DNA from: Hymenopus coronatus
Lineage: Eukaryota > Arthropoda > Insecta > Mantodea > Hymenopodidae
Direction: 5' to 3'
Assembly: GCA_030762935.1 (NCBI GenBank)
Contig: CM060888.1
Location: 120,353,468-120,417,467 of the forward strand
DNA length: 64,000 nt
The position numbers and the translations under genes were made by a program. Within the stretch, counting starts at the first letter, position 1, and each line of letters begins with the position of its first letter. The notes under the pieces are model-generated. The model saw only the letters and a program-made list of their open reading frames with translations. It made no database searches and had not been told where the DNA came from. Shown piece after piece: positions 12,415 through 22,736 of the stretch.

Positions 12415-12895
12415 CAGATCCCAGCGCCACGGGTTCAAACGCGGTCAAGACCGATGCTTAAAAACAACAGTCCCGTGTTAGTAGATTTACTGACATACAA
12501 AAGTACTCCTGCGTTACCAAATTCCGGCACACCGGCGGCGAAATGAAATGGAGTATTATTTATGGACGCTCTTTAACTGCTGAGGTTCTCAGCGTCCCAT
12601 TCAAGACTGGGCGTGAAAGACCGCTTAATTTTGTTCAAGGGCCTCTTCTTCAGGCTTGAGGTTCTTTTACATACCGCAAATCTACGACATGCGACCAACG
12701 ACTTTACTTTCCTTCCGAAGGAAGCCATGCTACTCATTTTACGCCCGAAAAAATCCATCGTCCTCCGCCGGGTTTGAACCCGCGGCCTTGGATATATGAA
12801 GTTAGCATGGTAAGCATTACACCACGGAGGACACCGGCGGCGTTGATATGATCCGAGCAATTGACAGCATCGTTAACAAATATTTTTCAATGCAC
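12415..12895 (+). mobile_element. SINE-B2 copy, split by a nested SINE-B1
   Basis: The left part has a B-box-like CGGGTTCAAACGCGG, then TTACTGACAT and CTCCTGCG, ending AAATTCCGGCACACCGG. The right part resumes after 12842 as TTGATATGATCC, AATTGACAGCATCGTTAAC. The better-preserved copy at 52016-52236 has the same order without interruption. The split is caused by the insert at 12541-12830. Confidence 0.78.
12541..12830 (-). mobile_element. SINE-B1 nested inside SINE-B2
   Basis: In reverse complement it starts with a tRNA-like head (CCTCCGTGGTGTAATGC, B box GGGTTCAAACCCGG, then GGCGGAGGAC pairing with the acceptor side). It continues TGGGACGCTGAGAACCTCAG and AGAGCGTCCATAAATA and ends CTCCATTTCATTT. 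The 12-bp ACACCGGCGGCG at 12529-12540 and 12831-12842 is the target-site duplication, made within SINE-B2. A second copy is at 4571-4806. Confidence 0.87.
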
Positions 12896-12927
12896 CCTCA
12901 AATTTTAATGCCCGCTTTTACTACCAC

Positions 12928-13111
12928 GACAATGATGATACATGGAATGAAGATGGAACACCGGTGGAATGTGATGGCTGGGGAAACCGGAGAAAACCCG
13001 CCCCTGCGCCGCTTTGTCCACCACAAATCTCACATGCGGTCACTTGGGATCGAACACGACTGCCTAGGTGAAAGTCAAGTGGTCTAACCACTCGGCCACG
13101 GCGCGGCCGCC
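12928..13111 (-). mobile_element. SINE-C copy with Ser/Leu-like tRNA head
   Basis: In reverse complement it starts GCGCCGTGGCCGAGTGGTTA (A box), then a B box (GTGTTCGATCCCAAG), AGATTTGTGGTGGACAAAGC, TTCTCCGGTTTCCCC and TTCCATCTTCATTCCATG. The long variable region before the B box is typical of class II tRNAs (Ser/Leu). It abuts a locally duplicated block starting at 13111. Confidence 0.83.
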
Positions 13112-13510
13112 TTAAATTGCTAGAGTAATAACCGAAACCATATCTCTTGTACATTAAATTTCTAGATCGTTGTGGTTTGTATACAAATGTAAACAAATTG
13201 CCAATATACAGCATAGACGCATAAGTTGGTCGACATTAAAATGACTAATATTTATTTTCATTGTGGTCAGCTCCTTGAGGCAGGTGCTGAAGCAGTATAT
13301 ATATATATACATACACATCCTCAGATTGCTAGAGCAATAAACCACACATCTCGTCACGGAACATCCCTTGTAAATCATATCCCTAAATCTTTGTTGACTG
13401 CAAACAAATGTTGTATACAAATTGACAACATACGCAATATAGACACATTAAGATGACCAGCATTTTTCTTCACTGTAGTCATCTTCCTACGGCAGGTGCT
13501 AGACGCATTC
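13111..13510 (+). repeat. Diverged tandem duplication, period about 210 bp
   Basis: ATTGCTAGAG (13115 and 13325), TTGTATACAAAT, CATTAAAATGAC / CATTAAGATGAC and GGCAGGTGCT recur in the same order. A short (AT)n lies between the units. Neither unit has a coding signal. Confidence 0.65.
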
Positions 13511-14072
13511 AGCCGAATGCTTTCTAAGAGACAAAGAGTTTAAGCGCTGAAATTCCAGGACACCATCTTAGCATCGTGACCTACTAACAGTACAATAGCA
13601 TCACGGGGAAGCCTTTCGAACACACAATTCTGGCTTCCGTAGTTTAGTGGGCTGATTCTTTATTACATGCTCGTCTACGTTTTATTAATGTCTAGAAAAC
13701 TGCATTAGGCCTTAATAGAAATACATTTTGTGATTTTAGTTTGCTCATCAGAAAATAAATCCCAGGTTAAGTGACGTGGATGCTACGTAAAGTATGCGTT
13801 TCGCAGAAAATTCTGAGATGCAGGAAAAAGCTGCCAATATTTAAGAAATATAAATTACTTTGTAAATGCTGCCGCTGCTTCGTATAAACAGTACAATTCT
13901 GAGCCTTCATTTCAGCCAGAGCTATGGTCTTAATTTGTGGGTTTTCTAAGAACATAATCGATGAGTAAATGGAAATCTACTTGTTATTTCGTGAGCCAAA
14001 AACTGAAACTGTAATTCAGTCCTGCATTCTCGTTTCGTGGAAAAGAATTCATTCCAGCATTATGCTTATTAA

Positions 14073-14241
14073 TTTCAAGAGTTATGCTGTTCACACCCAC
14101 ACGGATTTTTCTAAACAAATGTTTTTTCTGGATTCAGGAGGACTATAAAACATGTATTTTCAGTGTAACCTCGCTAAACTTGGGTGGAATACAATACCTT
14201 CTTTCTCTACTATGCATACATCATATATATCTGCTACAGAA

Positions 14242-14244
<3 letters not shown>
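14073..14244 (+). repeat. R1 copy e, 3' fragment
   Basis: Only the last part, from GAGTTATGCTGTTCACAC to a worn end CTACAGAATGT. A 40-base A-run joins it directly to the start of copy f. Confidence 0.75.

Positions 14245-14284
<40 letters not shown>
14245..14284 (+). repeat. A40 tract between two R1 copies
   Basis: Forty uninterrupted A separate the 3' end of copy e from the 5' end of copy f. It may be an expanded form of the short A-run seen at other R1 junctions. Confidence 0.95.
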
Positions 14285-14286
<2 letters not shown>

Positions 14287-15033
14287 CGATGTGTTCCATT
14301 CATATGACTTTCTCTAACTGTTCCAAAAACTAACTTACCTTACAAAAGGTTATTCTTTTGTCCCCATCATGATGATTACATAAAGATTACCAGAAATTGT
14401 CTTAGTTCCTTATAAATAGAAGGGCAGTAAGAGAGCACATTAGACTAAAGCAGTGGTCAAATCTTCTAAAATCGGTCTCTAAGTGATAACATTTAAATTC
14501 GATTCCCTTTCCAAAAGAGATATGAAAGGAAAGATGACCCCTTTGAGAACAGTTTAAGTAGCATAAAATTGAAACAGCAACAAAGAATATCTTAACGAGA
14601 TCTATACTTTTTGTGTAGTAAGTTTTTGTTTCTCTCTTACGGTTTACCAGTCACATAAAAGTCGTCTAGAATGAAAGGTGTTCAGAGGATATTCCCAGAA
14701 AATTTAAGATATACATTTGACATAAATATACCAAAATCATTAGACCCATTTTTGATAAAACCAACATTTTCGAAAAATGTACCTTGTAAAGGGTACTCGG
14801 GGATGGGGTGATTTTCTTGAAAATGCTCGTGTCGCATCCTTGGAAGACACTGAGCTTAATACCAACGTATTTAACGAATCTTTCATTTTTGAACTATACT
14901 GGTCACAGATACAGACACACGCGCGCGGGTGGATATTTTTCTAAAATCATCTTTTATTATCCAAGGGTCTCAAAACAAATATTTCCAGTGAAATATCGGC
15001 ATCGAATTGTTGTACATATGTGCTAGAGAAAGT
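14285..15033 (+). repeat. R1 copy f
   Basis: Starts TTCGATGTGTTCC and ends GCTAGAGAAAGT. The 3' palindrome region is shortened. It is followed 170 bp later by a LINE fragment. Confidence 0.83.
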
Positions 15034-15204
15034 AAAAAAGCACTGACAAATATTATGACAAGACGGTATATTATAACAAATGTCTCACTTTTCGTATTTA
15101 AGATGTGACAACATGCGGCGAAGATGATATACACAACCAATTAAGAAGTTCAAGCAATTAATGACACAATTTATGAAATTGTTGATGAAATATTAAATGG
15201 GAAA

Positions 15205-15450
15205 TTAAAGAGAAACATTAAAACAAACTTCTAGCAGTTGAAATGAGATTCCTATGCTCGGTTAAAGGCTGCACAAGACAGCCCCTATGGAAACAAGTGA
15301 AGGGTCAATCTTACAATTAACTGACAATCAAGAACAGAAACGAACACAATAAGTTTACAAACAATGTCAGGACCTACAAGACAATCATTGCACAACCCAG
15401 GAAACAATGGGGAAATGTGAGAACAGAACAGATTTCGATCCTAACTGTGG
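15205..15450 (+). pseudogene. LINE ORF 3'-end fragment
   Basis: From about 15226 one frame reads LLAVEMRFLCSVKGCTRQ and, past a stop, a basic stretch with W(G)NVRTEQ. The block resembles the conserved C-terminal part of LINE polyproteins after the RT domain (AEM-x-FLR-x-V-x-G-x-T). It lies 170 bp beyond the end of R1 copy f. It may come from the same LINE lineage as the RT at 10455-11720. Confidence 0.5.
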
Positions 15451-17350
15451 CTGGAAGAAGAATAGACAAACAATATGACTGGTTCGCAAAAACTTATCCA
15501 TTAATGTCTCTCTATTCATACCGCCAAACAGTAAACGCAAAACCAAGAATAAGGGTCGCGAGTTATAGCCGGAGAAAATAAGTCCAAAGGCACATCCTTC
15601 TTATGACAAGTGTTTGTCCACATACTTTTCTTGCAAGAGAGATGTATTCATGTACAATAGTTAGAACCGATCAAAATCTATGCCGCTGGAAGCTTTTGAC
15701 AAATAAGGCAATGGGCCCCTTATATCTCCAGGAGATTAATGGCTTTCTGATATCATTTTCTGGAGTCTGATCCGCTTTACATTTGGTATCCGTCGCTCAT
15801 ATACAACTGGTAGTTTTATCCAGCAAAAATTATCAAATTTTATTAATATTCATATGTTGCTTTGCAATTTTACAGCAATAACGTTGAATTTTTTTAGTAA
15901 ATCTTAAAGCATTTCACTATACTGCCAGGGTGAAAGACATTTGCAGAGAGAGTTGTCACCTGTGTCTGTGCCAGGTCCTCTTTCTTCAGGTGGGTGAGCC
16001 GCCGCTGATACATGCGACGAGGGCGAAAACGAAACGAAACCTGACTTGACATGAAGGGATATAAACCTGCAGCTACTACATCAGCTCGGCTCTTGCTACC
16101 TCCCTGTATGAGATCTAAGCCTCACCGTCCTCTCCCTTCCCTCCACCTCCTCTTCCTCCAAATTGTGAATATAAAGACACTACGACAGACAACCCTCCTC
16201 TTCCTCATCTCTACCTCCTCCTCCTCCTCCCCACCGTTCCTCTCAACCCAAAGGGGTAGCATGGCGGCCGATTCGATAAAAAATTCAGCGTAGTAAAGGG
16301 ATAGAGCCTACACGCCTGTCTTTGATGTCTAAATTGAAAAGAGAAAATTAACGTGCATATATTTTTGTTAAAATCTAAAAAAAAAAAGAAGAAGAAAAAA
16401 AGCCCAGCCTCTAATGTCGATACCAGATGACAGGATTTTTAAGAGGATGCTGTGCGCGATTCAAGATCATCTAGGAAAGCCTCGACAAGGGGCTTGTGTA
16501 TAAGTCGATCAGAAATAAAGGATGAAAAGTCGGAACGCACAAAATAGCTTTGTAATCGTATCGCTTCAACAGATGAGTGACTTTATAATTCCCATGCACA
16601 TGAAAGGGTCGGAGTGAGCCCGCTGCTTCACAAGCCGATGTCATCATTCCCCAGATATATCCTTTAGAGGAAAAAAAGGTAATGCGGTGGAAATCCTTTA
16701 AGCTACATTTTTCGATTATAAGAATGAACCGTTACTGCAACATTTACACCGTGAATAAAGAAACTGTTTCATTATTTCGTGGAAAGTTCAATTAGCTGAT
16801 TGTGTGCTCTACTCGGACCGCAGCTGGAATTAGATGCAATTTTACTGCGTTTGGCATTTTTGAGAGTGCATGGGGTTTGCATATGCTTTTAAAGGACTGG
16901 GAAATCTTGCGTTTGATTACGATACCTATTTTACACGTGTAGATTTAAGTTGCAGCGAATGGATCCCGGTGCGACTCCACTTGCTTCGATTGAACCAATC
17001 GTCGTTATCATTTGATTCCAAACTCAGGCTTGTCAATCGTAGTTTTACTCAAATTGTCCCAACTCTTCCAGGCTTTATTAAAAAATCCAGTTGCTAAATG
17101 ATGATACATTTGCTTGTTTACTATCAAACTATTTTCTTTAATGATAATTTTCATAGTTACAGTAAAACCGCGGTTAATCAAACTCAATGGGATACAGGCG
17201 TTTCTGTTAACGCATTAGATTTTGGATAATCGATGGTAACGATTTTAAGCAGCAAAAAGAAAAACATATTGAATATTCCAAAGGCATATATTAATATTTT
17301 AACTGCATACAATATTAAAATTCGCATTTTAATATTTACAAAGATGATTT

Positions 17351-17393
<43 letters not shown>

Positions 17394-17696
17394 GTTAACA
17401 TTCTCACGCAACCGCAAAATGAATTATACGTTAAAATTGTTGCTGTTGACTCACTGCTATGTTTTACAAAACGCAGGTCAAACAGAAGTTTTCTGTTATT
17501 TCTAATGCCGTAATTTATTATTTAACAATTAACATTTGAATACAGGTTTGTAATCTTTCTTACCTCTAATGCTTTGAATTCCTCGTTTGTTATATCTCTC
17601 TAATGGCTTCGAGTTTTGTTCAATGTTAAATTACAGTACGCTTTCTTTTTGTTGACAACTTAAAAACAAACTGTAAAACCAAACTAATTCAGTATA
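15451..17696. other. Gene-free stretch before the DD41D transposon
   Basis: It contains a C/T-rich region (16080-16240), short A/G-rich tracts (16377-16405) and the A38 tract. The 80-codon frame at 16051-16293 follows the CT-rich composition and has no protein signal. Confidence 0.5.
17354..17391 (+). repeat. A38 tract
   Basis: Thirty-eight A without interruption, with no recognisable element ending at it. It lies 305 bp upstream of the DD41D transposon. Confidence 0.9.
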
Positions 17697-17940
17697 CAGG
17701 GTGTTTCAAAAATACGGGGCATAATTTCAGGTATGTATTTCCCACATGACAATCAAAATAGTTCATTATAACATGTGTCCGGAAATGCTTCATTTCCGAG
17801 TTATGGCCTTTACAACATTGAAAGTCCCACTTGTAGACAATCAAAATAGTTCATGTCCGAAAATGCTTCATTTCCGAGTTATGGCCTTTACAACATTGGA
17901 ATTCACTGGAACGTTTTTCTTTCCGCAGGTCTTTGCCGTC
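17697..17940 (+). repeat. Left terminal inverted repeat with internal duplication
   Basis: The outer part (17697-17823) matches the right end in inverse orientation. A second copy of the subterminal block follows at about 17829-17900: GACAATCAAAATAGTTCAT and CATTTCCGAGTTATGGCC both occur twice. The right end has this block once. The extra copy may add transposase-binding sites or be a replication slip. Confidence 0.85.
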
Positions 17941-18024
17941 AAAGGAGACATTAGGAGGGCGCTCTGATAGTTCATTCTGAGGAAGGTTACATTCAGTGTT
18001 CTTTAGGCGTTAAGACTGTGCGAC

Positions 18025-19091
18025 ATGTATTCAAATCAAGAGCTGGCAGAGATACACTTCAAGTACGGTAAGGCGGACGGCAATGCTGCGCTGGCTCGTC
18101 GTTTGTACCAGGAGAGGTACCCACAACGACAATGTCCAGATCGGAAGACATTTGTACGTCTCCATTCCCGTCTGTGCGAGTATGGAACATTCACCTCTCC
18201 TGGTTTGGGAAGGGGACGATCAAGATCTACAACTCCAGAAGTGCAGGAGGAGATTCTGGAGGCTGTGGACAGGACTCTTTCTATCAGCACACGACGGTAG
18301 CGTTGCAAGTCAATGTTCCTCATACGACTGTCTGGAGACTGTTGAACGAGTATCAATTGTATCCTTATCAATTGCAACGTGTACAGGCCCTGTCACCAGC
18401 AGATTACCCTGCACGAGTTAGGTTCTGTCAGTGGCTCTTGCAGCAGTGTGGTGTAAATCCGAACTTTTCTGCCGTCGTATTATTTACAGATGAAGCACAG
18501 TTCACAAGAGATGGCAAAACAAATTTCCACAATCAGCATGTATGGTCGCATGAAAACCCGCGTGCAACTGTTGTATCTCATCACCAGGTGCGGTTCTCCC
18601 TCAACATGTGGGCCGGTATCATTGGTGATCGATTATTTGAACCCCGTGTACTTGTAAACAGACTTACGGGGCAGGCGTACACAAACTTCCTGGAAAACAC
18701 CATACCTGACGTTTTCGAAGACACTCCACTGATCAATCATCAACACATTCACTTCTTGCATGATGGCGCTCCTGCACACTTCAGTCTTACGGCTCGCCGG
18801 TACTTGGATCGAAGGTTTCCTGATCGATGGATAGGTAGAGATGGCCCAATTTCTTGGCCTCCACGCTCACCTGATCTGAACCCTCTCGATTTCTACTTGT
18901 GGGGCCATTCAAAATCATTGGTTTATTCGTCTCCGGTGCCGGATTTGGAATCCCTTCGGAATCGAATTGTGGCAAGTTGTGAGGACATACGCAATACTCC
19001 TGGAGTTTGGGATCGTGTTCGCAGGTCAATGGGACATCGATGTGAGGTCTGTATTCAAGCGGCAGGTGGACATTTTGAACATCTTCTGTAA
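18025..19091 (+). pseudogene. DD41D transposase with one frameshift
   Basis: Two overlapping frames together give about 355 residues, normal for the superfamily. The first (18025-18300) starts MYSNQELAEIHF and holds the first helix-turn-helix region, ending at a stop after ISTRR. The second, useful from about 18296 to 19091, continues with VNVPHTTVWRLLNEY (second HTH) and YPARVRFCQW. A single missing base near 18296 explains the switch. Catalytic residues are the Asp in FTDEAQF (18489-18491), the Asp in HDGAPAHF (18762-18764) and the Asp in NPLDFYLWG (18888-18890). Ninety residues separate the first two and 41 the last two. Known: DD34D is mariner and DD34E is Tc1; DD41D is a separate lineage described from insects (the rosa/Visitor group). 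The start codon is the first ATG after the left inverted repeat. The transposase would cut and rejoin the TIRs at TA sites. Confidence 0.9.
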
Positions 19092-19260
19092 TGACTACAA
19101 CCTGCGTAAAGAAAAACGTTCCAGTGAATTTCAATGTTGTGAAGGCCATAACTCGGAAATGAAGCATTTCCGGACACTTGTTATAATGAACTAATTTGAT
19201 TGTCTACAAGTGGGAAAAATACATATCTGAAATTATGCCCCGTATTTTTGAAACACCCTG
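19085..19260 (-). repeat. Right terminal inverted repeat of the DD41D element
   Basis: The reverse complement starts CAGGGTGTTTCAAAAATACG and aligns with the left end for about 175 bp. It begins at the transposase stop codon, so no 3' untranslated space is left between the gene and the repeat. Confidence 0.88.
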
Positions 19261-19419
19261 TATAACAGTGGGCTTCCGCTTTCAATCACGATCAAGCAGT
19301 TAGCAGTACAATATTTCTTACAATGAAGGACAGAGGCTGAGGATTAACTACAAGCAACATCAAACACTTGCATTGGAATTTAGGCCCGAGACTCCACCCC
19401 CCCAAAACATTAAGTACTT

Positions 19420-19855
19420 TAAGTGGTGAATTAAATGCTGTCATAGTAGCTCAGTGGTCAGAGCAACATCCTAGACTTCGGGAGATCCGCGGTTCAAATC
19501 CTGGCAATAATATTGAATATTTCTGTCTAATTCCACCTATCCACTTTGTTTCCTACATACGGCTTGTATGGAAACAACAATCAATTGACCTAACAGTAGT
19601 TAAGCTATGAAGCCCACAACTTAAAGTATTTACAATATTGTAAGCCGCCATCGGGGTATGTCATCTCAAAATAATTTGAGATCACCTTGTGGCTTACCGG
19701 TAAAACATTCGACTCAATTGGAGAATTAAATGATGTGCAGCTTAGTGGTTAGAGCAACCAGCTAAAGACCGGGAGATCCGTGGTTCAAATCCCGGCTATG
19801 GGATTGCAAATTTCCGTCTGACTCTTCCTATACAACTTGTATTCTAGTTTTGTCT
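19420..19855 (+). mobile_element. SINE-A head-to-tail dimer
   Basis: Unit one (19420-19600) has an A box (GTAGCTCAGTGGTCAGAGCA), a B box (GGTTCAAATCC) and the CACCTATCC tail ending near ACAATCAATTGACC. A linker with ACTTAAAGTATTTACA leads into unit two, whose leader (TAAGCCGCCATCGGGG, CTCAAAATAATTTGAGATC) precedes a second A box (CAGCTTAGTGGTTAGAGCA) and a perfect GGTTCAAATCCCGGC. No flanking duplication was found. Confidence 0.8.
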
Positions 19856-20489
19856 TCTCTTGTACAGCTTACAGGATCTTAGTATTTTAGCAGTCAAAAT
19901 AGCCCTTATGGATCCATTCAGCTGCACCTTTAATTCTCGCCGATATCTTAATATGTTCGAGAAAGTTTTCGTCAGCATCTTCACTTATTGCGCCAAAGTT
20001 TTCTGGAACTAGTTTTTAAAGCCATACTTCCAGACTCATTCTAAATATTGTTCACACATATTGCGCACACTCTGGAGTCAGAGTAGGTGTCGAGGTTTGT
20101 TGTTAGAGCGCACTTTCTGTAACCACGGAGGAGGCATTTTCTCCTGGGCGCCTGAGGTCCTCTGTTGTGTTGCTCGGAGAAGAGGCGGCGAACCCAGACC
20201 TGCTATCTCAGAGTGATCCTGCTCCTGGCTAGCTGTATGAATAATGGGTTTTGTGAGAGGATGTCTAGCACCATACACTTCCTGGATGTAGGGAATTCCG
20301 TACATAGTGGATGTTGTGCGAGAAAGAGCTCGCACAATATACATCAAACTTACTCCTCACCCTAATCGTCTGATGAATTCTCTCGGTCAATATGACCACA
20401 TGCTGCCCAGAAGACGAGTCAGCTTCTGGCTTCCCAAGGATGACTTGGGCTGGTAGTTTCTGTCGCTTCTTCCTTCAGAAAATCTAACC

Positions 20490-20555
20490 CCACCAAGTTA
20501 AGCTGCACTGGGCCTGGTTACGACTTTAAAGGGTGACCACCAAGTCGTACACCGG
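20490..20555 (+). repeat. 5S rRNA-derived segment, copy 1
   Basis: AAGTTAAGCTGCACTGGGCC, then TGGTTACGACTT and GGGTGACCACC, match the 5S internal control region (box A, intermediate element, box C) and following helix. The 5' half of 5S is missing. A 5S-derived SINE (SINE3 class) or a 5S pseudogene would both fit. Confidence 0.62.
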
Positions 20556-20649
20556 CCAGCCATATACTTGGCCAACCCTCACCTGTTACCTCAATCCTCT
20601 CCGTTCTCCCCGCTAGATAGCATTGCTTTCTTTGACAGTCCGCAAGCGG

Positions 20650-20700
20650 CTGGCTAAGTTAAGCAGCATTGGGCCCGGTCCTTACTTGGGTGGTAAATCA
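20650..20700 (+). repeat. 5S rRNA-derived segment, copy 2
   Basis: CTAAGTTAAGCAGCATTGGG followed by CCCGGTCCTTACTTGGGTGG is closer to 5S than copy 1 through box C. After this it diverges into CCCGCGCCGTAGCAC. Confidence 0.62.
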
Positions 20701-21275
20701 ACCCGCGCCGTAGCACAAAGGGAAACACCTATCCCAAAGCATTTTACATTGACACAAACGCTTGCACCTTACTACACCTATTATATCGCACGGGTAAATC
20801 CAAAAGAAAAGCGGATAGGTACCGTGGCAATTTACCCCAGCCCGAGAAAACTCCGGGACCCGTTCCGGGCTCCTGATTGCTGGTGGCATTATCTCCTGTC
20901 TAGCTCTATGAATAATGGGTTTTTGTGAGAGGATGTCTAGCACCATAAACTTCCTGGATGCAGTGTACGGTTTATGTGGCGAATGTCAATGTAAAACACA
21001 AGGTTCCCACTCCAACGTCAGCTAACACAATGCCTCGAACAATATATATTTTTGTCCTTTACTACTTAGTTACCCGCGCCTCACACTCTCATTGAGCACA
21101 GGATATACATCACAGGAACACGTGTGCCACTTCATTTGGTTCGCGATCTCAGATATTTACTTAGATACGGCCTTGTATGCGTGCACAATTTCTGCGTTTC
21201 GCCTTTCTTTCATTTCATACACATTGTCCAACTGGCCACTATTTTATCATTAAATACTTAGTTCGGGCACTACAA

Positions 21276-21540
21276 ATAATATCAGAGCAATTTTTGAGAA
21301 AATCGAAAATTGTTCCATGAAAAGGTTGGTTTTTATTTAGGGGGTGTCCTGAAAATCTTAGTATCACACCTTTGGAAGTAATAAGCTTCAAGCTTGTTAC
21401 CTGACCAATTTTCGTTTTTGAGTTATGCCATTCAGACAGAGACGGACCTTTTCCTTATTTTTTATTCAGATGCCCTCAAAACATGTATTCGCTGAAATCT
21501 CTTGGGGGATTGCAATACCGTTTACCTCCGATACACAGTG
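21276..21540 (+). repeat. R1 copy g, 3' fragment
   Basis: Runs from ATCAGAGCAATTTTTGAGAA to GCAATACCGTTTACCTCC; the terminal palindrome is unrecognisable. It is the only R1 piece between about 15 and 25 kb. Confidence 0.65.
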
Positions 21541-22673
21541 AACTGAATAAGTGATTAATACGTAGAAAAACAATATATTGTAAGAAAAATATCTTAATAA
21601 CTATACTGTAAGAGTTTGAACATTTAAAGAAATAAGCAGCAACATGTGCAACGAAGAATGAAACTGTTCGCTGCATTTTTTGTCTCATTTTAATTTGCCT
21701 TTTTACTCCTAGATCGTCAGTGAACCGAGAAACATTAGAATACAATGTAATTATTGCCAAGTAATAGTGGAACAAATAACATCCTCTACTGCGGGCTGTT
21801 TCAATTCGACTCGTCTGAGTCAGAGTATGGTGTAGCAGAGATGGAGACGGAGTAGAGACGGTAGCTAGGGCTCGCTAAATACTAGATATAATCTCAGCCA
21901 TTAGTTCAAATCCTCTCTCTTATCGCTGGCTTAAATTAAAATAAACATAAACACCTGTAAATTTAAGGCAAAATCCAGTTTCCATTGCATTTTTCTCATC
22001 AGTCACTTCTTCATTCACTGTACTCAGATTATATACAATAGCGATTTCGTTGACATAATTGGGCTTTTTTGCGGAAATGATTACACGCGCATCACCACAG
22101 CTAATATGAATGCGAATTCTGCATGCGCGTGATTTTCAGTTTTAAAATTCACTGGGTTTATTAGTCCACTCTATAGCTTTCTTCAAAATTCGCTAACATT
22201 GTAATACTTATAAGTCCTACGTAAACTTTTTATTTATTTATTTATTTTGTTTTTCTTTACAAACTCGTATACGAAGTGGTTTAACACTTCTCTTTGTGAT
22301 TAATAGCATACCATTTTACCGCAATATCAAAACTATTTTGCCTAAAATATTAAATAATTCCCGTTTTTCTACTGTTTCACTCTAACTTTTCACGGTTCGT
22401 TTAGTATTTATAGCATGCAAACTCTCCCCAGATACAAACTTACTTGAATTAAAAGCAAAACAGCCGCATATCAAAAATAGTTTCTGCATTTAATATTGGA
22501 TCAATGTCTTTAAAACATATGTAACACTTTTAACACCTCTTCAGAAATGTCAAATCGCATTCTAAAATAAACAGGTTGCTTATATATGTAACATTTTCGT
22601 TACCGGTGCAGAAGTATCAATTCACATAAATTAATTTAGTATATATCCATTTTCGAACGTAAGATTGTGTGAA

Positions 22674-22736
<63 letters not shown>

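Larger units (their letters stand above)
17697..19260 (+). mobile_element. Tc1/mariner-superfamily transposon, DD41D type, nearly complete
   Basis: A 1564-bp element flanked by TA (17695-17696 and 19261-19262), bounded by inverted ends that both read CAGGGTGTTTCAAAAATACG inward. The inverted similarity runs about 175 bp, much longer than a classical mariner TIR. The single gene inside encodes a DDE transposase with all three aspartates. The left end carries an extra copy of about 80 bp of subterminal sequence that the right end has once. One transposase frameshift makes this copy probably non-autonomous. The similar ends and otherwise open gene suggest a fairly young insertion. Confidence 0.93.
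20224..20975 (+). repeat. Direct duplication with 5S rRNA-like segments
   Basis: ATGAATAATGGGTTTTGTGA and GAGGATGTCTAGCACCATA occur in both 20224-20310 and 20894-20975. Between them lie two segments resembling the 3' half of 5S rRNA (separate entries). The whole block is more GC-rich than its surroundings. I read it as a tandemly duplicated 5S-derived repeat. Confidence 0.65.

Noticed and set aside
12760..12832. tRNA gene on the minus strand
   Set aside because: The acceptor halves GTCCTCC/GGAGGAC pair, but the sequence is the head of SINE-B1 with its own tail and target-site duplication.
16051..16293. Proline/serine-rich protein
   Set aside because: The frame follows a CT-rich stretch and shows no start context or domain.
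18787..19167. 126-codon minus-strand ORF
   Set aside because: It is antisense to the DD41D transposase and its right TIR; the plus strand carries the conserved catalytic motifs.
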